DNA of 64,000 nt from Bacillota bacterium (GTDB lineage Bacteria; Bacillota; Clostridia; Acetivibrionales; DTU013). Shown here piece after piece: positions 17,197 through 26,351 of this stretch. The notes beneath the pieces are model-generated. The model had not been told where the DNA came from and did not search any database. It saw only the letters and a list, made by a program, of their open reading frames with translations. A program made the position numbers and the translations under genes. The stretch's first letter is position 1; every line of letters begins with the position of its first letter. The stretch covers positions 124,001 through 188,000 of the forward strand of contig JAEYOP010000040.1 of the NCBI GenBank assembly GCA_023411575.1, written 5' to 3'.

Positions 17197-18507
17197 TTAC
17201 AGGCTCCAATACAAAAAGCCGTTCTCCTGCGCACGGCGTTTCTCATATAAGCCCTTTACATCGACCAGGATGCAATGTCGGTCCCCATACTTTGCCTTCA
17301 GGCTTTCCAGCCGGATTTCCTCATATTCCTTGTGGGCCACGGCGAGGACGATGGCATCCACCCCGTTCACCTGGTCGAAGCTTTCCAGGGAAATGCCGTA
17401 TTCATGCCGGGTTTCTTCCCGGTCGGCGACGGGGTCTGTGACAAAGACCTTTATTCCGTAGTCCTTCAGCTCATTGATGATATCGATCACTTTGGAATTC
17501 CGGATATCGGCCACATTTTCCTTGAAGGTCATCCCCATGACCAGGACTTTGGCGTTCAGAACGGGCTTTCCGGCGCGGATGACCTGCTTCACGGTATTCT
17601 CCGCGACATATTTGCCCATTTCATCATTGATCCGCCGGCCGGAAAGGATGATCTGCGGATGATAACCTGTCAGCTCGGAACGGTAGGACAGATAATACGG
17701 GTCGACCCCTATGCAGTGGCCGCCCACAAGCCCCGGACGGAAGCCGAGAAAGTTCCACTTGGTTTCCGCCGCCTCCAGCACCGCCCTGGTGTCGATGCCG
17801 AGCCGGTGAAAGATGACGGACAGTTCGTTCATGAAAGCAATATTGATATCCCGCTGGGCATTTTCGATCACCTTTGCCGCCTCCGCCACCTTGATGGATT
17901 CCGCTTTGTAAACGCCGGCTTCCACGATCAGCGAGTAGACCCTGGCGATTTCCTCCAGCGCCTCGCTGTCACAGCCCGAGACGATCTTCCGGATCCGGGT
18001 GACGGTATGAACCCGGTCGCCGGGATTGATCCGTTCCGGCGAATACCCCACCTTGAAATCCTCTCCGCATTTCAAGCCGGATTCCTCTTCCAGGATCGGC
18101 ACGCAGATTTCTTCCGTCACGCCGGGATAAACCGTGGATTCGTATACGACGATGGACCCTTCCGCAAGATTCCTGCCGACGATGCGGCTTGCGCCGATCA
18201 CAGCCCCGAGATCCGGCCGTTTGCTGCTGTCGATGGGCGTCGGCACGGCAATGATATGAAAGGCGGCGTCCCTCAATTCCCGTTCATCCGATGTAAAAAC
18301 CAGGGAGCTGTCCGACAGGCGGTCATTCCCGACCTCGTTCGTCACATCGATTCCCTGCCTGTACAGCTCCAGTTTTCTTTTGTTTACGTCAAAGCCCGTG
18401 GTCCTGACCTTCTTGGCAAATTCATAGGCCAGCGGCATTCCCACATAGCCGAGGCCCGTTACGGCAATCTTGTCCTTCCTGCTGATAAGCCTTTCATAGG
18501 TATTCAT
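17197..18507 (-). CDS. UDP-N-acetyl-hexosamine 6-dehydrogenase (WbpA/TviB type)
   Basis: A 436-residue nucleotide-sugar dehydrogenase. The N-terminal NAD site is VTGLGYVGMPLAYEF (about residues 15-29). The catalytic Cys lies in LVGGHCIGVDPYYL. The C-terminal domain has VLVMGMTFKENVADIRNSK. The family oxidises UDP-GlcNAc, UDP-GalNAc or UDP-ManNAc twice with NAD to the uronic acid. This gives a carboxyl group that the AsnB-like enzyme downstream could amidate. Motif wording (GGHCIGVDPYYL) fits the WbpA/TviB branch better than UDP-glucose dehydrogenase. Confidence 0.9.
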   Translation of the reverse strand: MNTYERLISRKDKIAVTGLGYVGMPLAYEFAKKVRTTGFDVNKRKLELYRQGIDVTNEVGNDRLSDSSLVFTSDERELRDAAFHIIAVPTPIDSSKRPDLGAVIGASRIVGRNLAEGSIVVYESTVYPGVTEEICVPILEEESGLKCGEDFKVGYSPERINPGDRVHTVTRIRKIVSGCDSEALEEIARVYSLIVEAGVYKAESIKVAEAAKVIENAQRDINIAFMNELSVIFHRLGIDTRAVLEAAETKWNFLGFRPGLVGGHCIGVDPYYLSYRSELTGYHPQIILSGRRINDEMGKYVAENTVKQVIRAGKPVLNAKVLVMGMTFKENVADIRNSKVIDIINELKDYGIKVFVTDPVADREETRHEYGISLESFDQVNGVDAIVLAVAHKEYEEIRLESLKAKYGDRHCILVDVKGLYEKRRAQENGFLYWSL

Positions 18508-18567
18508 CCTTGCCCCCCCAACCTCTGTGTCTCTTTGCCCGTCTTTCGGTAAATTGCTTGTACTATA

Positions 18568-19236
18568 CTAATATGCTTTGCTGTCCCCGAACAGAACCGG
18601 TATTGTCCGGAATATGATTTTCAGATCGTATTGGAAGCTTCGCTCCCGGATATACTTGAGGTCCAGCCGAACCATATCGTCAAAGCCCAGGTCGTTCCTT
18701 CCGCTGATCTGCCAGAGCCCTGTCAGTCCGGGCCTTGCCGAAAGCCTGAGGTTGTGCCAGGCCTCATATTTGACGACCTCCCTTGGAATGGGCGGCCGCG
18801 GCCCGACGATGCTCATGTCCCCCTTCAAAACATTCAGCAGTTGGGGGAATTCGTCAATGCTGGTCCTCCGGATGAACCTGCCGAACCGGGTGATCCTCGG
18901 GTCCTTCCGGATCTTGAACATATGCCCGGAGACTTCGTTTTTGTCCTCCAGCAGCTTCAGGCATTGTTCGGCGTCCACCACCATGGAGCGGAATTTGAAC
19001 ATCTTGAAGCTCCTGCCCTTGTATCCGTTCCTCTCCTGGATGAAAAAAACGGGGCCCGGGGAGTCCAGCTTGATCGCGGCGATGATGAGGAGCCAGAACG
19101 GAAGCAGCAAAAGGAGGACTGCGGCGGAGACGAGGATATCGAAAATCCTTTTCAGCGCAAGGTAGGTCGTACTGACATTGGAAAAAAGAGCCCTTTGATC
19201 CACGATGCTGTGGGCTCTTGCCTGGACGTCATTCAT
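18568..19236 (-). CDS. Undecaprenyl-phosphate sugar phosphotransferase (initiating transferase)
   Basis: A 222-residue polyprenol-phosphate hexose-1-phosphate transferase of the PglC/WcaJ core type. One N-terminal membrane segment (ILVSAAVLLLLLPFWLLIIAAI) is followed by the conserved KFRSMVVDAE, RTSIDEFPQLLNVLKGDMSIVGPRP and SARPGLTGLWQ motifs. It lacks the extra N-terminal membrane domain of long WbaP-like enzymes. It transfers a sugar-1-phosphate from a UDP-sugar to undecaprenyl phosphate, the first step of the pathway, consistent with its place near the 5' end. The ATG has AAGGAGT 9 bases upstream. Confidence 0.93.
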   Translation of the reverse strand: MNDVQARAHSIVDQRALFSNVSTTYLALKRIFDILVSAAVLLLLLPFWLLIIAAIKLDSPGPVFFIQERNGYKGRSFKMFKFRSMVVDAEQCLKLLEDKNEVSGHMFKIRKDPRITRFGRFIRRTSIDEFPQLLNVLKGDMSIVGPRPPIPREVVKYEAWHNLRLSARPGLTGLWQISGRNDLGFDDMVRLDLKYIRERSFQYDLKIIFRTIPVLFGDSKAY

Positions 19237-19248
19237 GGGTGTTACTCC

Positions 19249-19965
19249 TTAAACGGCATGCATCTTCTCTTCCCGGTTCAAAATGGCCTGGGCGTTTCCC
19301 CGGAACAGTCTTTCGGCGTTCTCCCGGCCGGTCCATTTTGCAACTTCCCGGAACGCTTTCTGATACCGGTTTGTATAATCCTCGGCGCAGTGTGCGTTCG
19401 AGGCGATAAAATCCACTTTGTTCGCTTTGATCAGCTTTTTGACGAAGTCCCGGATATCTCTTCCGTATACGCCGACAATGCTCGCCGCATCGATCTGCAG
19501 CATGCAGCCCGCATGGAGGTAAGCGGACAACCCGTTCCCGTCCCGGCGGAAGTTCCGGTTTCGTTCCGGATGGGCCAGCACCGGAAGAACATCCTTCAGC
19601 CGGAAGGCGTGCAGCACGTCGAACCCATCCCCCGGCGATGCGTTGAAGGGAAACTCAAAAAGCAGATACCGGCTGTTGTCGAGGGTCAGTCCCATATTTC
19701 TCCTGTCCGCGCCCTGCACGGACGGGTTGATGAAGACCTCAAACCCGAGTTTCAATGCGATATTGCAGTCCCTGATCCGGTAAAGCAGCTCCTGGCAGTT
19801 GTCCAAAAGCCGCTCGTTCTCAAAAAGGTGCTCATGGGAGTGCGGTGTTGCCACGATCGTTTCGATGCCCGCCTTTTCAGCACTGTAAGCCATGGCGGCG
19901 GATTGCTCGATGGTACTGGGGCCGTCGTCCACACCGAAAATGATGTGGCTGTGGATATCAATCAT
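19249..19965 (-). CDS. CpsB/YwqE-type tyrosine-protein phosphatase
   Basis: A 238-residue PHP-fold metallophosphatase. Metal-binding motifs are intact: MIDIHSHIIFGVDDG at the N-terminus, VATPHSHEH, LAHPERNRNF, and a late SNAHCAEDY. Such enzymes dephosphorylate the tyrosine cluster of CpsD/CapB kinases and so set capsule output. Here the partner CpsD appears kinase-deficient, which leaves its target open. It is the first gene of the exopolysaccharide unit, 27 bases downstream of the leader motif at 19992-20018. Confidence 0.9.
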   Translation of the reverse strand: MIDIHSHIIFGVDDGPSTIEQSAAMAYSAEKAGIETIVATPHSHEHLFENERLLDNCQELLYRIRDCNIALKLGFEVFINPSVQGADRRNMGLTLDNSRYLLFEFPFNASPGDGFDVLHAFRLKDVLPVLAHPERNRNFRRDGNGLSAYLHAGCMLQIDAASIVGVYGRDIRDFVKKLIKANKVDFIASNAHCAEDYTNRYQKAFREVAKWTGRENAERLFRGNAQAILNREEKMHAV

Positions 19966-19991
19966 AAAAACACCCTTTCACATTTATCAAA

Positions 19992-20018
19992 CTATTCCAG
20001 ACAAACTCCTTTTAGAAC
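19992..20018 (-). promoter_or_regulatory. Bipartite leader motif, copy B (unknown function)
   Basis: On the minus strand GTTCTAAA, six bases, then TTGTCTGGAATAG, 26 bases before the CpsB ATG. It matches copy A at 10356-10382 in both blocks and in spacing. Its place at the head of the exopolysaccharide unit favours a transcription signal. Confidence 0.5.
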
Positions 20019-20053
20019 TCCTTTTTCCCCGGTCCCCCAGGGCCGGAGCAGCA

Positions 20054-20090
20054 CAGGACAGCCGCCGAAAAAATATTGGCGGCTGTCCTG
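20054..20090 (-). terminator. Strong hairpin after the SLH/CE4 gene
   Basis: Perfect 13-base arms, 20054-20066 and 20078-20090, enclose an 11-base loop. It lies 54 bases after the stop of the giant surface protein and before the CpsB gene. No U-run follows on the minus strand, so termination may be partial, and read-through into the exopolysaccharide unit is possible. Confidence 0.6.
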
Positions 20091-20143
20091 CTTGCCGGTG
20101 ATTCATAAGGGCGTCGGGTTGGCAGCACCCTCTGCCGTCTTGT

Positions 20144-23100
20144 TTACAGGCGGGCCACTCCTCCACCGCCGATCCCGGGCGCTTCAGCCGCGGGGTCCAC
20201 GATGAACTGGGCCGACGCTTTCCGGTTGCCGGGGTTTACGACCCCCTCCGGCAGGGCCAGCGTTCCTTCGATCGGGTAGGTATCCGGCGTGTCCGGCTTA
20301 AACAGGCTCATATCCCATACTACATCCACCAGCCGGGCCGTCCCGTCGCTCAGGGTAACACTCACCTGGCCGGGCAGGTATTTGGCCGCCGCATCGGTTG
20401 TCCCCAGAGGCACATGGATGGCCGCAAGGGTCGCAACCGCCGTAATGGTCAGCGGATTTACCGTGATGCTGATGCTGGCCGTCAGATTCGACGGATTTGT
20501 AATGCCGGCCGATGTGGTTAATGTGCCGGTCAGGGTATAGGTCCCCGCCGGGGTCGGATGGTATGTGGAGGTATTCCAGGTAATGCCTGTGGATATCGTC
20601 GTTGAATCGCTCAAAGTAACGGTTACGCTGTTCGGCAGGGTGATTGCTCCGATCGTCGTGCCATATGCCACATTGATAGCGGCGAGTGTCGCAACGCCGG
20701 TAATGGTTCTTGCCGCCTGCGGCTCCACAATAATCTGGATGCTGGCCGTCAGATTCGACGGATTTGTAATGCCGGCCGATGTGGTTAATGTGCCGGTCAG
20801 GGTATAGGTCCCCGCCGGGGTCGGATGGTATGTGGAGGTATTCCAGGTAATGCCTGTGGATGTCGTCGTTGAATCGCTTAAAGTAACGGTTATGCTATTG
20901 GGCAGGGTGATTGCTCCGATCGTCGTACCGTATGCCACATTGATAGCCGCCAATGTCGCAACCCGGGTGATCGTGCGGACGGGCTGCTGCCCTACCGTGA
21001 TCCGGAGGCTTGCCGTCAGGGCGGACGGATTCCGCAGGCCCCCGGGCAGAGCCAAGGCGCCGGTCAGAATCTGGGGTCCGGGTACGTTCGGGTTGTATGT
21101 CGAAGTGTCCCATGTTACTCCCACCGTAGCCGATCTGTCGTCGCTCAAAGCAATTCCAACCTGAGTCGGCAGGGCTATCGCGCCAAGTGTGGTTCCATAC
21201 GCCACATTCATATTGGGCAGCGCATCCACCCTCGTTACGTTTATCTGCAGATTGGGAGCCCCGATATAGGCATTGTACCATTCGCTCATGGTCATCACGT
21301 CAATGCTGTCGCCCTGTGCATCGAGATAATCGACGATTGCCTTGAAATCACTGGTGGACATGGCAAGATCCCCGCCCGTATTGTTCACCTGGTGTATCAT
21401 GAAAATCACCGTGGAGCCTGTTCGGATGGCGGATTGGATTTCATGCCGCACCGTGTCCAGCGTATCCAGGTAGATGCATTTCAATTTATACATGTTGTCC
21501 ACCGGATTCGGCTCCACTCCGTATGCCGTGGTCCTGGCCGCCAAAACGCCGATTCCGTTCAATATTTCCGTAAGCTGCTCATTGTAGGCGCCGGAAGGAT
21601 ATGCCACAAAATGGGCGCCCCGGGACCATCTGTTGTCCAGCAGCCAGTTCTGGTTCTCCAGGTATTCGTTGCGGAGCTGTACAGCCGACATGGTTGTTAT
21701 GCTGTCCGGGTGGTTGGCCGTATGGTTGCCTATATCCCAGCCGGCGTTATACAGCATGTCGAGCTCCGGCTCATTCATATAGGCCATTCCGTGGGAATCC
21801 GTATCATGTCCGCTTTGACGGTCCGAGCTTGAGCTCTTTGCCCATATTGTCCCTTTGAAGCCTTTGGAGGTCATATAGGAGAATCCATTGTCCGGTATGC
21901 TGCTGTCGATCAGGTCGTACCAGCCGTCGTCAAAGGTCAGCACCACCTTGGGCCTTGCCTGGATGTTGTAGGAAATCCTGTCCACATTGACACTGGGCTG
22001 GCAACCGTTTTTCGTCAGGAAGAAGATGGTTATTTTATTTATATTCCTCCATTCCGGCTCCGCTCCGCTGCCGGACAGGTTTGAAACGAAATCGTCCCGG
22101 GCCACCGTTATCCGGTTCCAGCCCTCCACCAGCTTCCAGTCCTGGTATACCCTGCTGAAGTACCCGCCGCTGGCCGAATGCAGCCATATGCCCACACGGT
22201 CGATCTGGCTCAGATCCGGCGTATAAAAGCTGTATTGCAGATTTTGCATACCCGACAGATTCAGGTCTGCAGTATACTCCAAAGCAAAGTTTCCCGTCGA
22301 GGTATTGGGCGTGATATTGATGGACGCGGCGCCGGAAACCTTATTCCACGGATCCCGCTCCAGTACTCCCTGGGAGGAGCTGATTCCGGGGGCAAGGCTG
22401 TCGAATTCGGCTATCTCGGTTCCCAGGGAGGAAACGGCCGAATGGTCCGGACTTGGGGCAAATACAGGATGTACCACCACAACCCGCACCGAGGCCGTCA
22501 CGTTGTCCCGGTTCTGCACTCCGGGAGGCATTATGAGGGTACCGCTCAGGGGATAGGTGCCAAGCGTGCTCGTGTTCAGTGGGGTCCTGTTCCATTGGAT
22601 TCCGGCGGTAGCCGTGGTTCCGTCCTGCAAATGGATGGCCACGCTGGTAGGCAGGCTGACCTCCGCAGACGGCGTGTCTTTTACCACATACCGGTCCGAA
22701 ATGGCTTCGACAGCGATGCCGACCACCACTGTAACATTTATTGTAATCGTTATGCTGTCCGGCGTGACGACGCCTTCAGGCACCGCATATGTGCCGGATA
22801 TGGGATAGGTGCCGCCCCGGTGCGGATTGTAGGTTGAGGTGGAGGTATTCCACGTGGCCAGCGCCGATCTGGTGGTCGAGTTGCTCAAATTGAGGATCAC
22901 GGTGGAGGGCAGCGAAATTGCCCCCAGGGTTGTTCCGTACGAGGCGAATATTTCCTGGTCGAAGCCGACGTTCACGATGGTTATGGGGATAGGCGGCTCC
23001 ACCGTAATATAAAATCTGGCGCCGAGGTTTTGCAGGTTGACAACGCCGCTTGGCAAAGCGAAGGTACCCGTTAACTCATACCGTCCGTTTACCGGCCTGT

Positions 23101-24772
23101 ACGCGGAAGTATTCCAGATCACCGGAACCGTCCGCGTTGTAGCATCGCTTAAATGCAGTGTCACGGTTGAGGGCAGGGATATTGCTCCAAGAGTCGTTCC
23201 GTAGGGTACGAATACTTCCGGAGCATCGATGCCGGTTATGGTATTGACTACCACGATCCTGATACTGGCCCTTATATTGTTCGGATTGGTGACATCGCCG
23301 GGCGATTGGATTGTACCCGTCAAGGTGTATGTGCCAAGGTGGTTCGGCTGATATGCGGAAGGATCCCAGGTCACCAGTGCAGACCGGGTCGTCGAATCGC
23401 TTAAATGCAGTGTCACGGTTGAGGGCAGAGATATCGCACCAATGGTGGTTCCGTAAGGTACGGATATCTCCTGTATATCGATGCCGGTTATTGTATTCAC
23501 TACAGTAATCCTGACGCTGGCCTTTACATTGTTCGGGTTGGTGACATCGCTCGGCGATTGGATTGTACCCGCCAAGGTGTATGTTCCAAGGTGGTTCGGC
23601 TGATATGCGGAAGTGTCCCAGGTCACCAGTGCAGACCGGGTCGTGGAATTGCTCAGGGTCACCGTAACGCTTGTGGGAAGCGAAATCGCTCCAATGGTGG
23701 TTCCATAGGCTGCGGTAATGCCGGATATGGCGCCGACCGTTGTTATCGTGACAGTTGCACCGCCGCCGCCGTTGTCGCCGCCTCCACCGCCTCCGCCTCC
23801 ACCGCCGCCGCCGCTAGGCGTAGTAGGTGTAGTAGCAGCAGGCGCAGCGGCTGGAGCTGCCGCGGGCGGCGCCGTGGCCGCCGGTTTCACTGCCAGCCTT
23901 GTAATTCCGTTCTCCGGATCGTTGACTATGGTCCCCAGCGAAGACCCGATGCTGAGGATGCTTCCCGCTCCCCCGCCGCAGATCGTAGTAGTCCCCTTGA
24001 CCTTTATATTCTCCAGGGTTACGGAACCTCCCCCTATCCCTTCCGACAGGTACAGGCTCCCATTGATGAGCATGTTCCGCAGGGTGATATCCGCCCGGTT
24101 TACGGTCAGATTCCCCGGAATTTCCTTTGTTCCTGTTTCAGGGCCGTATTTCCCGGCGGCATTGTACAAATCGCCGACCGCCTTTGAAAGCATATAGACC
24201 ACTTCGGCCCTCGTTGCATTGGCATCGGGGCGGAAGGTATTATCGGGATATTTGTTTACATAACCCAGCTCCGTCACGGCGGCAACACTTCCCCTTCCCC
24301 AGGAAGCCAGCTTCGAATCATCGGCATATTTCGTCACGGCTTTGCTGTCCGTCTTCAGTTTCAGGATTCTTGCAAGAAACGTCACGACCTCCTGCCGGGT
24401 AATCTTTTTATCCGCCCCCGCAGTATTGTCGGCGGTATAGCCTGTCAGATAGCCCTGGGCAACTGCCTTGGCTATATCGTCGGCAAACCAGTTCTTCGCG
24501 GAGACATCGGTGAAGGCGATTTTCGCTTTTTTTGAAAAGCCGAAGGCCCGGTTGATCAACGCGCAGCATTCCGCCCTGCTGATGGGATTCTCCGGCTTGA
24601 AGCTCCCGTCCGGGTTGCCCTTGATCAGCCCCCTTCCCACCCAGTCGTTGATCTGCGCCTCCGCCCAGTGTCCCTTTACGTCGGACACCTTCGCCCAGGC
24701 CATGGACGTAATTGATAGCATCATGCCGAAAATAAGGAATACGGACACCAGGATTTTCAGGTTCTTTCGCAT
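20144..24772 (-). CDS. Giant SLH / Ig-like repeat / CE4 deacetylase surface protein
   Basis: A 1542-residue secreted protein. A signal peptide (residues 1-28) is followed by three SLH repeats (about 30-200) that bind wall polymer, then a Pro/Ala/Gly hinge with a 12-residue glycine run. About six bacterial Ig-like (Big_4-type) repeats follow, each marked YGTT.GAI.LP. A carbohydrate-binding-like segment leads into a polysaccharide deacetylase domain with TFDDG (Asp948/949), GNHTANHP (His1017/1021), YPSGAYN and MIHQV. Four more Ig-like repeats finish the chain. ATG 24772 follows GAAAGGGG; the upstream extension has no signal sequence. It likely deacetylates peptidoglycan or the locus's own polysaccharide at the surface. 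Two of the late repeats are near-identical in DNA. Confidence 0.9.
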   Translation of the reverse strand: MRKNLKILVSVFLIFGMMLSITSMAWAKVSDVKGHWAEAQINDWVGRGLIKGNPDGSFKPENPISRAECCALINRAFGFSKKAKIAFTDVSAKNWFADDIAKAVAQGYLTGYTADNTAGADKKITRQEVVTFLARILKLKTDSKAVTKYADDSKLASWGRGSVAAVTELGYVNKYPDNTFRPDANATRAEVVYMLSKAVGDLYNAAGKYGPETGTKEIPGNLTVNRADITLRNMLINGSLYLSEGIGGGSVTLENIKVKGTTTICGGGAGSILSIGSSLGTIVNDPENGITRLAVKPAATAPPAAAPAAAPAATTPTTPSGGGGGGGGGGGGDNGGGGATVTITTVGAISGITAAYGTTIGAISLPTSVTVTLSNSTTRSALVTWDTSAYQPNHLGTYTLAGTIQSPSDVTNPNNVKASVRITVVNTITGIDIQEISVPYGTTIGAISLPSTVTLHLSDSTTRSALVTWDPSAYQPNHLGTYTLTGTIQSPGDVTNPNNIRASIRIVVVNTITGIDAPEVFVPYGTTLGAISLPSTVTLHLSDATTRTVPVIWNTSAYRPVNGRYELTGTFALPSGVVNLQNLGARFYITVEPPIPITIVNVGFDQEIFASYGTTLGAISLPSTVILNLSNSTTRSALATWNTSTSTYNPHRGGTYPISGTYAVPEGVVTPDSITITINVTVVVGIAVEAISDRYVVKDTPSAEVSLPTSVAIHLQDGTTATAGIQWNRTPLNTSTLGTYPLSGTLIMPPGVQNRDNVTASVRVVVVHPVFAPSPDHSAVSSLGTEIAEFDSLAPGISSSQGVLERDPWNKVSGAASINITPNTSTGNFALEYTADLNLSGMQNLQYSFYTPDLSQIDRVGIWLHSASGGYFSRVYQDWKLVEGWNRITVARDDFVSNLSGSGAEPEWRNINKITIFFLTKNGCQPSVNVDRISYNIQARPKVVLTFDDGWYDLIDSSIPDNGFSYMTSKGFKGTIWAKSSSSDRQSGHDTDSHGMAYMNEPELDMLYNAGWDIGNHTANHPDSITTMSAVQLRNEYLENQNWLLDNRWSRGAHFVAYPSGAYNEQLTEILNGIGVLAARTTAYGVEPNPVDNMYKLKCIYLDTLDTVRHEIQSAIRTGSTVIFMIHQVNNTGGDLAMSTSDFKAIVDYLDAQGDSIDVMTMSEWYNAYIGAPNLQINVTRVDALPNMNVAYGTTLGAIALPTQVGIALSDDRSATVGVTWDTSTYNPNVPGPQILTGALALPGGLRNPSALTASLRITVGQQPVRTITRVATLAAINVAYGTTIGAITLPNSITVTLSDSTTTSTGITWNTSTYHPTPAGTYTLTGTLTTSAGITNPSNLTASIQIIVEPQAARTITGVATLAAINVAYGTTIGAITLPNSVTVTLSDSTTISTGITWNTSTYHPTPAGTYTLTGTLTTSAGITNPSNLTASISITVNPLTITAVATLAAIHVPLGTTDAAAKYLPGQVSVTLSDGTARLVDVVWDMSLFKPDTPDTYPIEGTLALPEGVVNPGNRKASAQFIVDPAAEAPGIGGGGVARL
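20471..21004 (-). repeat. Near-identical 267-base tandem repeat pair
   Basis: Unit one spans 20471-20737 and unit two 20738-21004. They differ at only a few positions over most of their length and each encodes one 89-residue Ig-like repeat. Such similarity implies recent duplication or ongoing gene conversion, so repeat number may vary between strains. Confidence 0.85.
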
Positions 24773-24889
24773 GGTACTTTCCCCTTTCTTTTGATTTGGA
24801 CCAATGGTCTGTCCAATAATGGTCACCTAATATTTATGAAGGAAAGAGGGAAAGTATCCCAATTTTATCCGTCCGCGCACACAAAAATA

Positions 24890-24912
24890 CCCCGGATCAT
24901 CCAGATCCGGGG
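24890..24912 (-). terminator. Rho-independent terminator of the sugar-use operon
   Basis: CCCCGGATC (24890-24898) pairs with 24904-24912 over a 5-base loop. On the minus strand the stem is followed by TATTTTTGTG. It lies 46 bases after the fucosidase stop. Confidence 0.9.
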
Positions 24913-24958
24913 CTCCTGCTCCAGGGCCCGTATTATTTCCTGATGCTTTATTTCCCCA

Positions 24959-26299
24959 TTACAACGAACTGCGACTGTCGAAAACGCGGATGTCCGAGAG
25001 GATCGGACACGCTCTCGCCTGGCGGATCAGCACCTTCAAATACCTGCCGTTCACCCTGGGAAAGCGGCAGATCTTTTTATAGCCGATGACCGTCCCGGCG
25101 AAGATCTCCTTCCAGCCGGCTCCCTCCATGCACTGGAGGCTGAAGCTCTCGACCCGCTGCCCGTGCCGTATGTCCTCCGATAAAACGGCCATACCGAAGC
25201 TTTCCACCCCGCCCAGATCAACGGTGGTTTCCGCATAGAACCGGGCATCCGCCGCAAGATCGGTCCGGAAGATCCTTTTCAATTCCATGCCCAGCTCGCG
25301 GAGGGTCCGGGCGTCGTTCTCATGGATCAGCCCCCGACTGTCGGGGGGAAGGTTCAGGAGAAAGGCCGCATTGCCTCCGACCGAACCGCAGTAAATGTCC
25401 AGCAGCTCCTCCACCGATTTTACGCGGCTGTCTTCACTCTCATGGTAGAACCACCCGGGCCGGATGGAGGTATTCACCTCGGCCGGATACCAGACCAATT
25501 CCCCGGCTTTTTCGATAGCCTCTCTGCTCCCCAGGTCCTCCCAATCGGAATGAACCTGTTTGGCAAATTCCCCGTCATCCACCTTCTGGGACTTTTCCGC
25601 CACCTTCTCCGCATCCCGGAGGGAGGCAGGCACCACGCTCCATTCGGACTCGCGGCAGTGGCCGGCTTCATTCCCGCACCAGCGGACATCCGGGCCGCAT
25701 ACGCTGATCACGGCGCCGGGCTGCAGCTCCCGGACCAGGCTGTAATAACCTTCCCAGTCATATACCTGCCGTTTCCCATTGGGGCCCTCCCCGCACGCGC
25801 CGTCGAACCATACGCAGAACACATCGCCATAGCCGGTCAAAAGCTCTCTCAACTGGTTTTTAAAAAATTGGTTGTAGATGTCCTTCTCCCCATAGGTCCT
25901 CTCGTGTCTGTCCCAGGGGGAAAGGTAAATCCCGAATTTGAGGCCGCCCCTGCAGCACGCGTCGGCCACCTCGCGCACCACATCCCCGTTTCCGTTTTTC
26001 CACGGGCTGTTTTTTACGGAATGCTCCGTGTATCGGCTGGGCCACAGGCAAAATCCGTCATGATGCTTGCAGGTGAGGATCAGCCCCTTCATCCCTGCCG
26101 ACCGGCAGACCTCCACCCACTGGTCCGCATCCAGCCCGGCGGGATTGAAAACGGCCGGAGCCTCGTCGCCCGTTCCCCATTCCCTGTCCGTAAACGTATT
26201 GACGGTAAAATGGATAAACGCGTAAAACTCCATCTCCTGCCATGCCAATTGCCGCCCGGACGGCTTTGCGCCGACGGCCCTTTTGATATAATCCTGCAT
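24959..26299 (-). CDS. GH29 alpha-L-fucosidase, cytoplasmic
   Basis: A 446-residue glycoside hydrolase. The family motif CKHHDGF (His79, His80, Asp81) and the nucleophile motif VWFDGACG (Asp166) are intact, followed by a C-terminal beta-sandwich. No signal peptide is present, so it acts on imported oligosaccharides. It removes terminal alpha-L-fucose with retention of configuration. It is the last gene of the operon with the GH94-like enzyme and the ABC transporter and is closed by a terminator. The ATG has GGGAGG upstream. Alpha-1,3/1,4 versus broad specificity cannot be judged. Confidence 0.92.
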   Translation of the reverse strand: MQDYIKRAVGAKPSGRQLAWQEMEFYAFIHFTVNTFTDREWGTGDEAPAVFNPAGLDADQWVEVCRSAGMKGLILTCKHHDGFCLWPSRYTEHSVKNSPWKNGNGDVVREVADACCRGGLKFGIYLSPWDRHERTYGEKDIYNQFFKNQLRELLTGYGDVFCVWFDGACGEGPNGKRQVYDWEGYYSLVRELQPGAVISVCGPDVRWCGNEAGHCRESEWSVVPASLRDAEKVAEKSQKVDDGEFAKQVHSDWEDLGSREAIEKAGELVWYPAEVNTSIRPGWFYHESEDSRVKSVEELLDIYCGSVGGNAAFLLNLPPDSRGLIHENDARTLRELGMELKRIFRTDLAADARFYAETTVDLGGVESFGMAVLSEDIRHGQRVESFSLQCMEGAGWKEIFAGTVIGYKKICRFPRVNGRYLKVLIRQARACPILSDIRVFDSRSSL

Positions 26300-26351
26300 A
26301 CGCGGAATTCCTCCCGGTTCGTTTCGTACGGCTGCTTTTCCGCAGTTCCGT

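Noticed and set aside
20471..23700. CRISPR-like repeats
   Set aside because: The repeats are long protein-coding Ig-like units with no short spacers of uniform length.
23750..23820. CCG/CCT-rich simple repeat as a separate element
   Set aside because: It encodes the glycine run of the SLH protein's hinge and needs no other explanation.
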